A DNA stretch of 33,694 nt, from the NCBI GenBank assembly GCA_016278285.1, contig JADQCD010000240.1, forward strand, positions 1 through 33,694, given 5' to 3'. Origin of the DNA: Actibacterium sp. Its GTDB lineage: Bacteria; Pseudomonadota; Alphaproteobacteria; Rhodobacterales; Rhodobacteraceae. Both the position numbers and the translations under genes were made by a program. Below the pieces are notes generated by a model. It was not told where the DNA came from, did no database searches, and saw only the letters and a list, made by a program, of their open reading frames with translations. Shown here piece after piece: positions 1-9,437 of this stretch (the stretch's first letter is position 1; every line of letters begins with the position of its first letter).

Positions 1-351
1 CAACGCGCCACTGCCGATATAGGCCCAGGCGGTGCGCAGAAGTTGCAGATAGGTCGCCAGGATCCCCTGCCTCATCGAGGCGCGCACGATGTCGGACCAG
101 ACCAGGACCTCGATATCCGTCGCGGTGTCAACGTTCTCGATCCGCGCGGTCACATGCCAGCCATAAGCGCCGCCGCCGGTCTTGGCGGATTGTGACAGTT
201 CGTAGCCCGAGATCGCGGCCTGCTCCGCGCCCTCCTTGCGGTAAAGCTCGCGGTAGCGTCGGGGATGAATCGGGTCATAACCGGGGATATAGAATACCCG
301 GCGCCGCCGCACCTGCCTGTGCTGTCCCTGCTCCATTATCGCGCCCGTCAT
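1..351 (-). CDS. Hypothetical protein, N-terminal part (runs off the left edge); possibly alpha/beta-hydrolase-like
   Basis: Open reverse frame from ATG (349-351): MTGAIMEQGQHRQVRRRRVFYIPGYDPIHPRRYRELYRKEGAEQAAISGYELSQSAKTGGGAYGWHVTARIENVDTATDIEVLVWSDIVRASMRQG..., no stop before the window edge. Confidence 0.7.
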   Translation of the reverse strand, partial: MTGAIMEQGQHRQVRRRRVFYIPGYDPIHPRRYRELYRKEGAEQAAISGYELSQSAKTGGGAYGWHVTARIENVDTATDIEVLVWSDIVRASMRQGILATYLQLLRTAWAYIGSGAL

Positions 352-403
352 CTGTCTGCCTGTGGCAAAGCATAGCGCGCGACTGGGGCGAAAGTAAGAA
401 GCG

Positions 404-1159
404 CTAGCCCAGCGTCGCGAGCGCGGGAAAGGTCTCAAGCAGCCAATAGGAGAATTGCGAAAAGCCGCCCGTCAGCATCATCAATCCGATGGTCCATAGC
501 AGCAGGCCCATGATCCTCTCGATCCGCTCCATGTGCCGTTTCATCCAGGCCATGAGCCCCGTCATCCGCGGGAAGAACGCCGCCACCAGAAGAAACGGAA
601 TGCCCAGTCCTGCGGCATAGACCGCAAGCAGGAAGGTGCCGCGCGTCACATTCGCCTCGGAGGCTGCCATTGACAGGATCGCACCCAGCTGCGGGCCGAT
701 GCAGGGCGTCCAGCCGAAAGCGAAAGCAAGACCCAGCAGGTAGGCGCCAAAGGCCGAACCGCCGCGATCACCCGCGTCTATGCGTGCCTCGCGATCCAGG
801 AAAGGGATGCGGTAGACCCCGACGAAATGGGCGCCGAAGACCATCACGACGATACCCGCAAAGATATTGAAATAGGTCTGGTTCTGCAGAAAGAACGCCC
901 CGAAGGCCGATGCGGTGAAGCCAAGGAAAAGGAAAACCGTGGACAGACCCAGCACAAAGAACGCAGCCGATCCGATGGCCTGTCGGCGCGCGGCGCGGCT
1001 GGATTGCGTCAACTCGTTCACGGTGATTCCGCTCATGTAGGCCAGATAGGGTGGCACGATCGGCAGCACACAGGGGCTGAGAAAGCTCAACAGCCCTGCC
1101 GCAAGCGCCACGATCATTGCGGGCATCAGCCCCGCATCCAGGATTTCTATTCCGAACAT
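404..1159 (-). CDS. ccdA: Cytochrome c biogenesis protein CcdA / DsbD transmembrane domain
   Basis: 251 aa polytopic membrane protein with LSPCVLPIVPPYLAYMSG and GWTPCIGPQLGAIL cysteine motifs. Confidence 0.93.
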   Translation of the reverse strand: MFGIEILDAGLMPAMIVALAAGLLSFLSPCVLPIVPPYLAYMSGITVNELTQSSRAARRQAIGSAAFFVLGLSTVFLFLGFTASAFGAFFLQNQTYFNIFAGIVVMVFGAHFVGVYRIPFLDREARIDAGDRGGSAFGAYLLGLAFAFGWTPCIGPQLGAILSMAASEANVTRGTFLLAVYAAGLGIPFLLVAAFFPRMTGLMAWMKRHMERIERIMGLLLWTIGLMMLTGGFSQFSYWLLETFPALATLG

Positions 1160-1254
1160 GCCCGTTTCCCTTTTCCGCCCGGATAGCGAAAGCGCGGGTT
1201 GCGGTCACGCGCCTGCCGCTCACATTACCGTGGGCTTACCACTGGACGGAGTGG

Positions 1255-1290
1255 CGGAAACGCCGGGCACATGGCCAGGCGTCCTTTCCG
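1255..1290 (-). terminator. Possible stem-loop just downstream of the rne stop codon
   Basis: cggaaacgccgggcacatggccaggcgtcctttccg: bulged inverted repeat (CGGAAA/TTTCCG, CGCC/GGCG). No clear U-tract. Confidence 0.3.
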
Positions 1291-1291
1291 A

Positions 1292-3847
1292 TCAGTTGCG
1301 TATCGCCCACCAGCCGCGTTTCTTGGGCGGTGGCCCGGACTCTTGCTCGGGGGTTTCCGAACCATTGGCCATCTCCGGCTGTCGTTCCTGTTCGGGCTCT
1401 GGCGTCGAGGCCTTTTCGGATTTCCCGACGGGTTTCGTTTCGGATGTCTTGGCCTCTGCACCTGTTTCTGGCGCCGGTTCCGGTTTTTCGGCGGGTTTCG
1501 AAACCTCGGCCGCGGGCTTCGCGCCGCTCTCCTCTGCTGCAGGGGACGCATCGGAGGCGGGTTTTTTCGCCCGGCTGGAACGGCTGCGGCTGCGCGTGGA
1601 TTTCGGCTTGGCCTTCGGCTTCTCCTCGCTCGATTCGGATTGCTCGGCCGTATCGGCAACCGTGGCCGTTGCCGCTTCGGCCTCGGCGGTTTTTTTGGAA
1701 TCGGGAGCGGCGGCAGCCTCGACCGGCGCATCATTTCCGCTATCGCCGTTCTGCGGCTGGGCACCGTCCGAACCATTGCCGCCCTTCTTTTTACTGCGGC
1801 GGCGGCGGCGGCGCTTCTTGGGCTTTTCCTCACCCGCGGCTGGCGTGGCCTCAGCGGGGGCTTTCTCCTCTTCCGGCTCGGGCAGATCAGGCATATCGGA
1901 AGTATCCACCGAGATCACCGGCGCAACCGGTTCGGTCACCGCACGCGTGGCGGTCTTGAAGCGTTCGATGGTGAAATCCGGCGAGACCAGGAAAGGATCA
2001 GCCTCAACCCGGACCGAAATGCCATAGCGCGCCTCGATCTGGGCGATGTGTTCGCGTTTCTGGTTCATCAGGAAATTCACGATTCCGACCGGCGCCTTGA
2101 GCAGCACCTCGCGGGTGCGGCCGCGCACACCCTCTTCTTCAAGCTGGCGAAGGATCGCCAGCGCAAGGTTGTCGTCGGACCGGATCAGCCCGGTTCCGTG
2201 ACAGGCCGGACAGGGCTGGGTCGTGGCCTCCAGCATGCCGGGGCGCAGGCGCTGGCGGCTCATCTCCAGCAGGCCGAAACCCGAAATGCGGCCCACCTGG
2301 ATGCGCGCCCGGTCGGTCTTGAGCTTGTCTTTCAGCCTCTTCTCGACTGCGGCGTTGTTGCGCCGATCCTCCATGTCGATGAAGTCGATCACGATAAGCC
2401 CGGCCAGGTCGCGCAACCGCAACTGACGGGCGACCTCCTCGGCGGCCTCCAGGTTGGTCTTGGTCGCGGTGTCCTCGATCGAGCCTTCCTTGGTGGCCCG
2501 TCCCGAGTTGACGTCGATCGCGACAAGCGCCTCGGTCACGCCGATCACGATGTATCCGCCGGATTTCAGCTGCACCGTCGGGTTGAACATCGACGAAAGG
2601 TAGCTTTCCACCTGGAACCGCGCGAACAGCGGAAGCGGATCCTGATAGTGTTTCACGTTCTTGGCGTGGGACGGCATGATCATCTTCATGAAGTCCTTGG
2701 CCACCCGATAGCCCTGCTCGCCCTCGACCAGAACCTCGTCGATCTCGCGGTTGTAAAGATCGCGGATCGACCGCTTGATCAGGTTGCCTTCTTCGTAGAT
2801 CGGCGCCGGCGCGATTGATTTCAGCGTCAGATCGCGGATCTGTTCCCAAAGGCGCAGCAGATATTCGTAATCGCGCTTGATTTCTGACTTGGTGCGTTTG
2901 GCCCCGGCCGTTCGGATGATCAGCCCGGCGCCCTTGGGCACCTCGATTTCCGAAGCGATTTCCTTGAGCTTCTTGCGATCGGCGACGTTCGTGATCTTTC
3001 GGCTGATGCCGCCGCCGCGGGCGGTGTTGGGCATCAGAACGCAATAACGCCCGGCGAGTGAAAGATAGGTGGTCAGCGCCGCGCCCTTGTTGCCACGCTC
3101 TTCCTTGACGACCTGAACCAGAAGGATCTGGCGCACCTTGATGACTTCCTGGATCTTGTAGCGGCGCGGGCGCGGTTTCCTCTGGGCGCGGATCTCGTCA
3201 GTGACATCCTCGTCGGCGACCGACTCGATCTCCGAGTCGCGCAATGCAGCGTCCGGGCGATCCCGGGCTGCATTCTCATCAGCCGTGTCATCGGCCGGCG
3301 CCTTGTCCTGCCATTCGGTTGTGGAATCGGCATCGTCACTGACATTCGGATCATCGGTCAGCAATTCGGCCGTGGTATCCTCGTCATCTTCCAGGTCGAC
3401 GACGCCCATTCCGGGAATCTCGTCCGAGCTCTCTGAGATCTCGCGCTTATCCACCGCGTCGTCCGAGCGTGCCTGCGCCGGTTTCGACCGCGACCTTCCA
3501 CGAGAGCCGCGCTTCGACTTGGCCGGTTTTTCCTCTTCCTCGGCGGCCATGGCTTCTGCATAGGCACGCTCTTCCTCAAGCAGCGCCTCCCGGTCGGCCA
3601 CCGGGATCTGATAGTAATCGGGATGAATCTCGGAAAACGCGAGAAATCCGTGGCGGTTGCCACCGTAATCCACAAAGGCCGCCTGAAGCGACGGTTCGAC
3701 CCGTGTTACCTTTGCGAGATAGATATTTCCGGCGAGTTGCCGTTTGTTGACGCTTTCGAAGTCGAACTCGTCAACCTTGTTTCCGTCGACCACCACGACG
3801 CGGCATTCTTCCGCGTGGGTGGCATCGATAAGCATTTTCTTGACCAT
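1292..3847 (-). CDS. rne: Ribonuclease E/G family (RNase E) with acidic S1 insertion and poly-Arg C-terminal region
   Basis: MVKKMLIDATHAEECRVVVVDGNKVDEFDFES... start (ORF track extends upstream to 4030 without homology-like sequence); VAIDVNSGRATKEGSIEDTATKTNLEAAEE, DLAGLIVIDFIDMED, CPACHGTG Zn-link motif; C-terminal KKRRRRRRSKKKGG. Confidence 0.96.
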   Translation of the reverse strand: MVKKMLIDATHAEECRVVVVDGNKVDEFDFESVNKRQLAGNIYLAKVTRVEPSLQAAFVDYGGNRHGFLAFSEIHPDYYQIPVADREALLEEERAYAEAMAAEEEEKPAKSKRGSRGRSRSKPAQARSDDAVDKREISESSDEIPGMGVVDLEDDEDTTAELLTDDPNVSDDADSTTEWQDKAPADDTADENAARDRPDAALRDSEIESVADEDVTDEIRAQRKPRPRRYKIQEVIKVRQILLVQVVKEERGNKGAALTTYLSLAGRYCVLMPNTARGGGISRKITNVADRKKLKEIASEIEVPKGAGLIIRTAGAKRTKSEIKRDYEYLLRLWEQIRDLTLKSIAPAPIYEEGNLIKRSIRDLYNREIDEVLVEGEQGYRVAKDFMKMIMPSHAKNVKHYQDPLPLFARFQVESYLSSMFNPTVQLKSGGYIVIGVTEALVAIDVNSGRATKEGSIEDTATKTNLEAAEEVARQLRLRDLAGLIVIDFIDMEDRRNNAAVEKRLKDKLKTDRARIQVGRISGFGLLEMSRQRLRPGMLEATTQPCPACHGTGLIRSDDNLALAILRQLEEEGVRGRTREVLLKAPVGIVNFLMNQKREHIAQIEARYGISVRVEADPFLVSPDFTIERFKTATRAVTEPVAPVISVDTSDMPDLPEPEEEKAPAEATPAAGEEKPKKRRRRRRSKKKGGNGSDGAQPQNGDSGNDAPVEAAAAPDSKKTAEAEAATATVADTAEQSESSEEKPKAKPKSTRSRSRSSRAKKPASDASPAAEESGAKPAAEVSKPAEKPEPAPETGAEAKTSETKPVGKSEKASTPEPEQERQPEMANGSETPEQESGPPPKKRGWWAIRN

Positions 3848-4256
3848 AGTGTTCCAATGCACCTCGGCATGCGTCCCGTCCCTGGCGGGGCGGCGCGATG
3901 CGGGTGGTGTCTGATTGTGGCGTGGGGTGGCGTGAAAGCGGCGCGAAGGGCGGTCCGATGCCTGCCCGTTCTTTGCCTGTCCATGTGCACGCGTTCCATC
4001 GCGGTTTGTCTCCGACGCCGAGTGCGGCATCCAATTATGCGGCCCGTCCCGTTAACGGCAAGGGCAATCTGGTGACCCGTAGGGCCGATCGGTCTGTTCC
4101 GGGCCGGGCCGGGCAAACGCACCGGGGCGACGCGGAATAAAGCGAATCTGATCAGGATGGCATCGCCGATATCCGGGCGTGCCCCCGTAGCGTTACCTTA
4201 TCGGCACTTTATGGTCGAAGACAATGATGTTTTTGTCATCCGCGACGATGCAGCGT

Positions 4257-5588
4257 TCACAGATAATCTGATCGGTTAAGCCCGTATTTCGCCATCTTCT
4301 CGTTCAGAGTTCTGCGCGGCAGGCTGAGTTCTTCCATCACATTGACGATCGACCCCCTGTGACGCCGCATCGTGTTGTCGATCAGCATCCGCTCGAACGC
4401 TTCGACATATTCCTTCAGCGGTTTGCCTTCGGTTGTCATCACCGGCAATGTCTGGTCGTCATCCGACATGAGCAGGCTGGCGATGCTGCCGCTGCCACGG
4501 CGGTTCTGCAGAACGGCGCGCTCGGCCACGTTGATCAACTGTCGCACATTGCCCGGCCAGGGCGCCTGCAACAATTGCGCTGCCTCCTGCGCACTGACCT
4601 CTGGCGCATCGCAGCCGTATTCCTCGGCGAACTGTTCGCTCAACCGTGTGAACAATGTCAGGATGTCCTCGCCCCGGGCGCGGAGCGGCGGCAGGGTGAT
4701 CTTCATCGCCGCCAGCCGGTAATACAGGTCCGGGCGCAGCATGTCCTCGCAGGTCTTGCCCTGCTCCTGCAGGTTGCTGACGGCGATGATGCGGGTTTCG
4801 GCGGGGGTTCCCTGGGCGTTGATGAAGTTCAGCAACCGCGCCTGAAGCGCAAGCGGCAGGGCTTCAATATCCTCAAGACAAAGGGTGCCGCCACGCGCCT
4901 CCTCGATCAGCGGCAGCGCATTTCCCGCCTGGACCGGTCCGAACAAGCGCGCGGCCAGATCCTCTTCGCCAAAGGCTGCACAGGAAATGGTGACGAATTT
5001 TCGCCCCGCACGCGGCCCCACGGCATGCAGGGCATGGGCCACCAGCGTCTTGCCGCTGCCGGTTTCTCCCTCGATCAGCGCATGGCCATCGGCCTGCCCC
5101 AGATCCAGGATGTCTTCGCGCAGCCGTTCCATCGCGGGCGAACTTCCGATCAGCTTTTTCATAAGGACGGTGCCATCCGACAGTTCGCGGCGCAGGGTGC
5201 GGTTGTCCAGTGTCAGGCGTCGCGTCTGGGCCGCGCGCTTGGCCAATTCCGTCATCCGGTCGGGGTTGAACGGCTTTTCCAGAAAATCGTAAGCGCCCAG
5301 GCGCATCGCTTCCACCGCCATCGGAACATCGCCGTGTCCGGTGATGATGATAACCGGCAACGTGCTGTCGATTCCCATCAACCGCTTGAGCAGAGCCATG
5401 CCGCCCATCCCCGGCATCCGGATGTCGGTAATCACCATGCCGGGAAAATCCGCTCCGATCTCCTTGAGCGCATCCTCCGCCGAGGCGAAGGTGGCGGTGT
5501 CGAAACCGCTAAGTGCAAGCCATTGGCTGATTGACTGCCGCATGTCCTGTTCGTCGTCGATGATGGCGACCTTGATGCCACGAGCCAT
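4257..5588 (-). CDS. dctD: DctD-like NtrC-family response regulator (receiver + AAA+ + Fis HTH), atypical AAA+ domain lacking GAFTGA
   Basis: MARGIKVAIIDDEQDMRQSISQWLALSGF receiver; GETGSGKT Walker A; PWPGNVRQLINVAERAV; C-terminal GSIVNVMEELSLPRRTLNEKMAKYGL HTH. Paired with the adjacent histidine kinase. Confidence 0.88.
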   Translation of the reverse strand: MARGIKVAIIDDEQDMRQSISQWLALSGFDTATFASAEDALKEIGADFPGMVITDIRMPGMGGMALLKRLMGIDSTLPVIIITGHGDVPMAVEAMRLGAYDFLEKPFNPDRMTELAKRAAQTRRLTLDNRTLRRELSDGTVLMKKLIGSSPAMERLREDILDLGQADGHALIEGETGSGKTLVAHALHAVGPRAGRKFVTISCAAFGEEDLAARLFGPVQAGNALPLIEEARGGTLCLEDIEALPLALQARLLNFINAQGTPAETRIIAVSNLQEQGKTCEDMLRPDLYYRLAAMKITLPPLRARGEDILTLFTRLSEQFAEEYGCDAPEVSAQEAAQLLQAPWPGNVRQLINVAERAVLQNRRGSGSIASLLMSDDDQTLPVMTTEGKPLKEYVEAFERMLIDNTMRRHRGSIVNVMEELSLPRRTLNEKMAKYGLNRSDYL

Positions 5589-5607
5589 CGGCCCCTCCTT
5601 TATGATC

Positions 5608-7371
5608 CTACTCCGCCGCCGCGGCGTTTTCTTCAAGCAATGGAAGTTGAACCTCGAAGACGGCGCCGCCGCTTCGGCCGTTATAGGCGGTCAGTCGGCC
5701 GCCATGGTCATTCACGATCCCCGATGAAATGGCCAGCCCCAGGCCGACGCCCTCGCCGGCGACCTTGGTCGTGTAGAACGGTTCGAACAACGCATCCAGA
5801 TCATCGACGCCGTGGCCGTTGTCGCGCACACGCAGCGTCGCCGTGTCGCCCGCCGTCAGGATCAGGTCGATTTGCGGTGAAGGGCTCAGCTTGGTCGCAT
5901 CCAGCGCATTCCGCAAAAGGTTGATGATTACCTGCTCCAACCGGATGCGATCGGCCATTACCATTACCGGATCCGGCGGCAATGTCCGCGTGATCGTTAC
6001 TTTCCGCCGCTTCAGCTGCGGTTCCATCATCGACAGCGCGGACGAGATCGACTGCTTGAAATCGACCGGTTCGAAAATGTCTCCGTCCTTGCGCGCATAG
6101 CTTTTCAATTGCCGGGTGATGGCGCCCATCCGTTCGATCAGGTCATCAATGCGCAGGAACGCGGCCATCGCCTCGTCGGGCCGCTTGCGTTGCAACAACA
6201 GCCGCGCACCGGCCAGATAGGTCTTCATTGCCGCAAGCGGCTGGTTCAACTCGTGACTGACCGCCGCCGACATCTCGCCCAATGCTGCCAGCTTGGAGCT
6301 TTGCGCAAGCGTCTGTTCAGCCACCTTGAGGTTCTTTTCCACCTTCTCGCGTTGGGCGATTTCCCGCTGCAAGCGCGCATTCAGCGCGCGCAACTCGGTC
6401 GTCTCCCGCTGGAAGAAGACAGAGCGGGACTGCGCCCGGCGGGAACTCACATAGAAACCAAGCGCCAGAACGATCGCAAACCCCATGATCTCGAGCGCGA
6501 GCACCCCGTTCACACGTTCACGGATCGAAGAATAAGTGGTGAAGCTTATCAGCCGCCAGCCACGGAACGGAATCCGTGCCTCATTGCGCATCACCGCCTC
6601 GCCCAGGACATAGGCATCGGGCGGCAGCGCAGCCCAGTCGGCGGTGACCTGGATCGCGCGCTGGATCGCGGTAGGCGCCGACCGCGCCGCAAGCGCCTCG
6701 TCAATCGTCAGGCCGCGCCAGCGCGGCTCGGTCGCCAGCAGAATCTCGCCCTCGCTGTTGGTGACAATGACCGCGTCGGAGATTCCGGCCCAGCTTTGCT
6801 CGAACTTTGCCAGATCGACAGCCACGGCAATCACGCCGATCATCTTGCGCTCGCTCACCATCCGTCGCGCATAAGTGAACGCATAGGAACCCGTTTCGGT
6901 CGGCGTGCTCAGAAAGACGGTGTCGTTGGTGCGCTGCGCTTCGATGAAATAGGGCTCCTGCATCAGGTTCGCGCCAATCCGGCTGCGGTCCGTGGCTGCC
7001 ACGACGCGCCCGTCCGAATCCAGCAGCGTGATCGATGCCGCGCCGATCTCGTCGACATAGGAAATAAGCCGCTGAGAGGTCTTCACGAAATCGCCCGAGT
7101 TCAACGCGCTGATAAGCGTGGGATCACGCGAAAGAAGCAGCGGCACAACCGAGGCACGCTGCAGTTCGCTCATCAGATTGCCCGCGTAAAGCGCCAGCCG
7201 CACCTCAGCCCGGTTGCGCGTCGCCGCGGTGAACCGTTCGCTCAGCAAGTCGTTGGTTATCCAGACCACGCCCGCCGCGACAAGGAAGAGCCCGGCCAGG
7301 ATCGCGCGCACGCGCCAGCCCACACCGCCCCGCGGCGGTGCCGGTGCCTCCGGTGTTCGGGATCTCGACAT
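5608..7371 (-). CDS. dctB: DctB-like membrane sensor histidine kinase
   Basis: 587 aa; N-terminal TM and extracytoplasmic sensor, AAVSHELNQPLAAMKTYLAGA H-box, NLLRNALDAT, DNGHGV, GLGLAIS ATPase motifs. Confidence 0.88.
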   Translation of the reverse strand: MSRSRTPEAPAPPRGGVGWRVRAILAGLFLVAAGVVWITNDLLSERFTAATRNRAEVRLALYAGNLMSELQRASVVPLLLSRDPTLISALNSGDFVKTSQRLISYVDEIGAASITLLDSDGRVVAATDRSRIGANLMQEPYFIEAQRTNDTVFLSTPTETGSYAFTYARRMVSERKMIGVIAVAVDLAKFEQSWAGISDAVIVTNSEGEILLATEPRWRGLTIDEALAARSAPTAIQRAIQVTADWAALPPDAYVLGEAVMRNEARIPFRGWRLISFTTYSSIRERVNGVLALEIMGFAIVLALGFYVSSRRAQSRSVFFQRETTELRALNARLQREIAQREKVEKNLKVAEQTLAQSSKLAALGEMSAAVSHELNQPLAAMKTYLAGARLLLQRKRPDEAMAAFLRIDDLIERMGAITRQLKSYARKDGDIFEPVDFKQSISSALSMMEPQLKRRKVTITRTLPPDPVMVMADRIRLEQVIINLLRNALDATKLSPSPQIDLILTAGDTATLRVRDNGHGVDDLDALFEPFYTTKVAGEGVGLGLAISSGIVNDHGGRLTAYNGRSGGAVFEVQLPLLEENAAAAE

Positions 7372-7416
7372 TACGCGAATGTAGGCGCTGCGCGGCAGCC
7401 GCTCAAGCGCGCAACA

Positions 7417-8091
7417 TCACGCCGGGGCCATCGCGCCGGCCAATGAGCGGAAAAGCACCGCCCCGTCGATATTGCCATGCGCCGCCTCGCTGGCACGTTC
7501 GGGATGCGGCATCATCCCCAGCACCCGGCGGTTCGCGCTGAGAATCCCGGCGATGTCGCCCACCGATCCGTTGGGGTTGTCGGTGTAGCGGAACGCGATC
7601 CGCCGCTCGTCTTCGAGCCGCGCCAGGGTGTCGGAATCCGCGGTAAAATTGCCGTCGTGATGCGCGATCGGCAGGGCGATCTCCTGCCCGGCCGCATAGG
7701 CGTTGGTGAAGGCGCTGTCGGCGGTTTCAACCCGCAGACCCACGGTACGGCAAATGTATTTGAGATTGGCATTGCGCATCAGCGCGCCGGGCAGCAACCC
7801 GGTCTCGGTCAGAACCTGAAAGCCATTGCAGATCCCGAGGACATACCCGCCCCGTTCCGCGAATTCCACGATCGCCCGGGTGATCGGCGAACGCGCGGCG
7901 ATCGCCCCGCAACGCAGATAATCACCGAAGGAAAATCCGCCGGGAATCGCCACCAGGTCCAGGCCGTCAGGCAGGCTGGTCTCCTTGTGCCAGACGATCC
8001 TTGCCGGCCCCGCACCGCCGACATGATTCAGCGCCACGGCCAGATCGCGGTCGCAGTTCGATCCGGGAAACTGTATGACAGCGCTTTTCAT
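7417..8091 (-). CDS. purQ: Phosphoribosylformylglycinamidine synthase, glutaminase subunit PurQ
   Basis: [21 protein letters not shown]...; [19 protein letters not shown] nucleophile Cys region; [10 protein letters not shown]. Start chosen at the second-frame Met with homology. Confidence 0.96.
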   Translation of the reverse strand: MKSAVIQFPGSNCDRDLAVALNHVGGAGPARIVWHKETSLPDGLDLVAIPGGFSFGDYLRCGAIAARSPITRAIVEFAERGGYVLGICNGFQVLTETGLLPGALMRNANLKYICRTVGLRVETADSAFTNAYAAGQEIALPIAHHDGNFTADSDTLARLEDERRIAFRYTDNPNGSVGDIAGILSANRRVLGMMPHPERASEAAHGNIDGAVLFRSLAGAMAPA

Positions 8092-8107
8092 CTGGCTGCG
8101 TCCTTTT

Positions 8108-9148
8108 TCAACTGGAGAAATCGGTGATGACCGCGACGCCGGGCGCCGCCGGCCCGTCGAAGGCGGCCAGCTCGGCGCTCGCATCCGACAGGGTGACGCG
8201 CCGCGCGATCAGCGGTGTCAGGTCGACATGCCCGCCATCGATCAAATTCAGCAACCCGGAATAGCCCCAGGCCGGCATCCCCCGCGTGCCATAGATGGCC
8301 AGCTGTCCGGAATAAATCGCGTCCATGGGCAGGGTCATCGCCACATGTTCGCCCGCGGGCATGCCCACCTGCACCATGCGCCCGAGCTTGCGCAGCGACT
8401 TCAACGCCGGCACGACGGTTTCCGGAACGCCAAGCGCATCGATGGCCACATCGGCCCCGCCGCCGCTAAGCGTCCGCACCGCCTCGGCCGCATCGGAATG
8501 CGTGGCGTTGACCACCGCATCGGCCCCAAGCTGCCGTGCGAAATCCAGTTTTTCGTCAACAACATCGACGACCACGACCCGCGCGCCCAGTGCGCGCCCC
8601 AGCAGCAGGGCCGACAGCCCGACACCGCCGCCCCCGAAAACGGCCAGCCATTCACCCGGGGCCAGCGCCGCCCGCCCGGTCAGCGCGTGCCAGGCGGTGG
8701 TAACGCGACAGCCCAGTGCCGCGGCCAGGGCCGGGTCCATCCCCGCCGGCAGGCGGGTCAGGTTGGCATCGGCATGGGGCACCGCGATCCGCTCGGCAAA
8801 GGCACCCGCGTGCGTGAACCCCGGCAACGCCTGATCGGCGCAGATCGTCTGATGCCCCGCCGCACAGTCGGGACAATGGCCGCAGGCCAGGATGAACGGC
8901 GCGATGACCCGGTCGCCGGCGCGCCACCGTGTGACACCGACCCCCACCTCTTCGACGACGCCGCAATACTCGTGCCCCGGCACATGCGGCAGGTCCACCG
9001 GATCGCCGCCGGTCCAGACATGCCAGTCCGACCGGCACACGCCGCAAGCCAGCACGCGCAGAACTACTCCACCCTCGGGACAGACCGGCTCGGGCAGTTG
9101 CACGATGTCCAGGGGCGCGCGCCAGGCGCTCATCAATGCCGCGCGCAT
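8108..9148 (-). CDS. Zinc-dependent alcohol dehydrogenase (MDR family)
   Basis: 346 aa; [32 protein letters not shown] structural zinc, [21 protein letters not shown] nucleotide fold. Confidence 0.93.
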   Translation of the reverse strand: MRAALMSAWRAPLDIVQLPEPVCPEGGVVLRVLACGVCRSDWHVWTGGDPVDLPHVPGHEYCGVVEEVGVGVTRWRAGDRVIAPFILACGHCPDCAAGHQTICADQALPGFTHAGAFAERIAVPHADANLTRLPAGMDPALAAALGCRVTTAWHALTGRAALAPGEWLAVFGGGGVGLSALLLGRALGARVVVVDVVDEKLDFARQLGADAVVNATHSDAAEAVRTLSGGGADVAIDALGVPETVVPALKSLRKLGRMVQVGMPAGEHVAMTLPMDAIYSGQLAIYGTRGMPAWGYSGLLNLIDGGHVDLTPLIARRVTLSDASAELAAFDGPAAPGVAVITDFSS

Positions 9149-9149
9149 C

Positions 9150-9389
9150 TCAGCCGATCTCGATATCGTAGCGTTCGATCACCGTGTTGGCCAGCAGCTT
9201 CCCGCACATATCCTCGACTGTCGCCCGCGCCTTTCGCGCGTCGGTTTCCGCCAGTTCCAGGTCGATCACCTTGCCCTGGCGCACGCCCCCCACCCCGGTG
9301 AAACCCAGCGTTTCCAGGGCATGGCGCACGGCCTCGCCCTGCGGGTCCAGCACGCCATCCTTCAACATTACATGAACACGGGCTTTCAT
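9150..9389 (-). CDS. purS: Phosphoribosylformylglycinamidine synthase subunit PurS
   Basis: 79 aa MKARVHVMLKDGVLDPQGEAVRHALETLGFTGVGGVRQGKVIDLEL. Confidence 0.95.
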   Translation of the reverse strand: MKARVHVMLKDGVLDPQGEAVRHALETLGFTGVGGVRQGKVIDLELAETDARKARATVEDMCGKLLANTVIERYDIEIG

Positions 9390-9437
9390 CGCGGCGCCTT
9401 CCTCTTCATCTTGCCAGAAATACTCATTGAACTCCGC

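Noticed and set aside
1790-1820. (CGG)n run as a possible microsatellite repeat
   Set aside because: Explained by the poly-Arg RNA-binding stretch (KKRRRRRRSKKKGG) of RNase E; coding low complexity.
1199-2818. 539-aa plus-strand ORF (and 1117..1959, 1158..2027) opposite rne
   Set aside because: Antisense shadow of the well-supported rne reading frame in GC-rich DNA; Arg/Gly/Leu-rich low-information sequence with no family signature.
4359-5534. 391-aa plus-strand ORF opposite dctD
   Set aside because: Lies entirely antisense to a gene with clear receiver/AAA+/HTH motifs; no recognisable domain.
6109-7446. 445-aa plus-strand ORF opposite dctB
   Set aside because: Antisense shadow; composition typical of a complementary frame.
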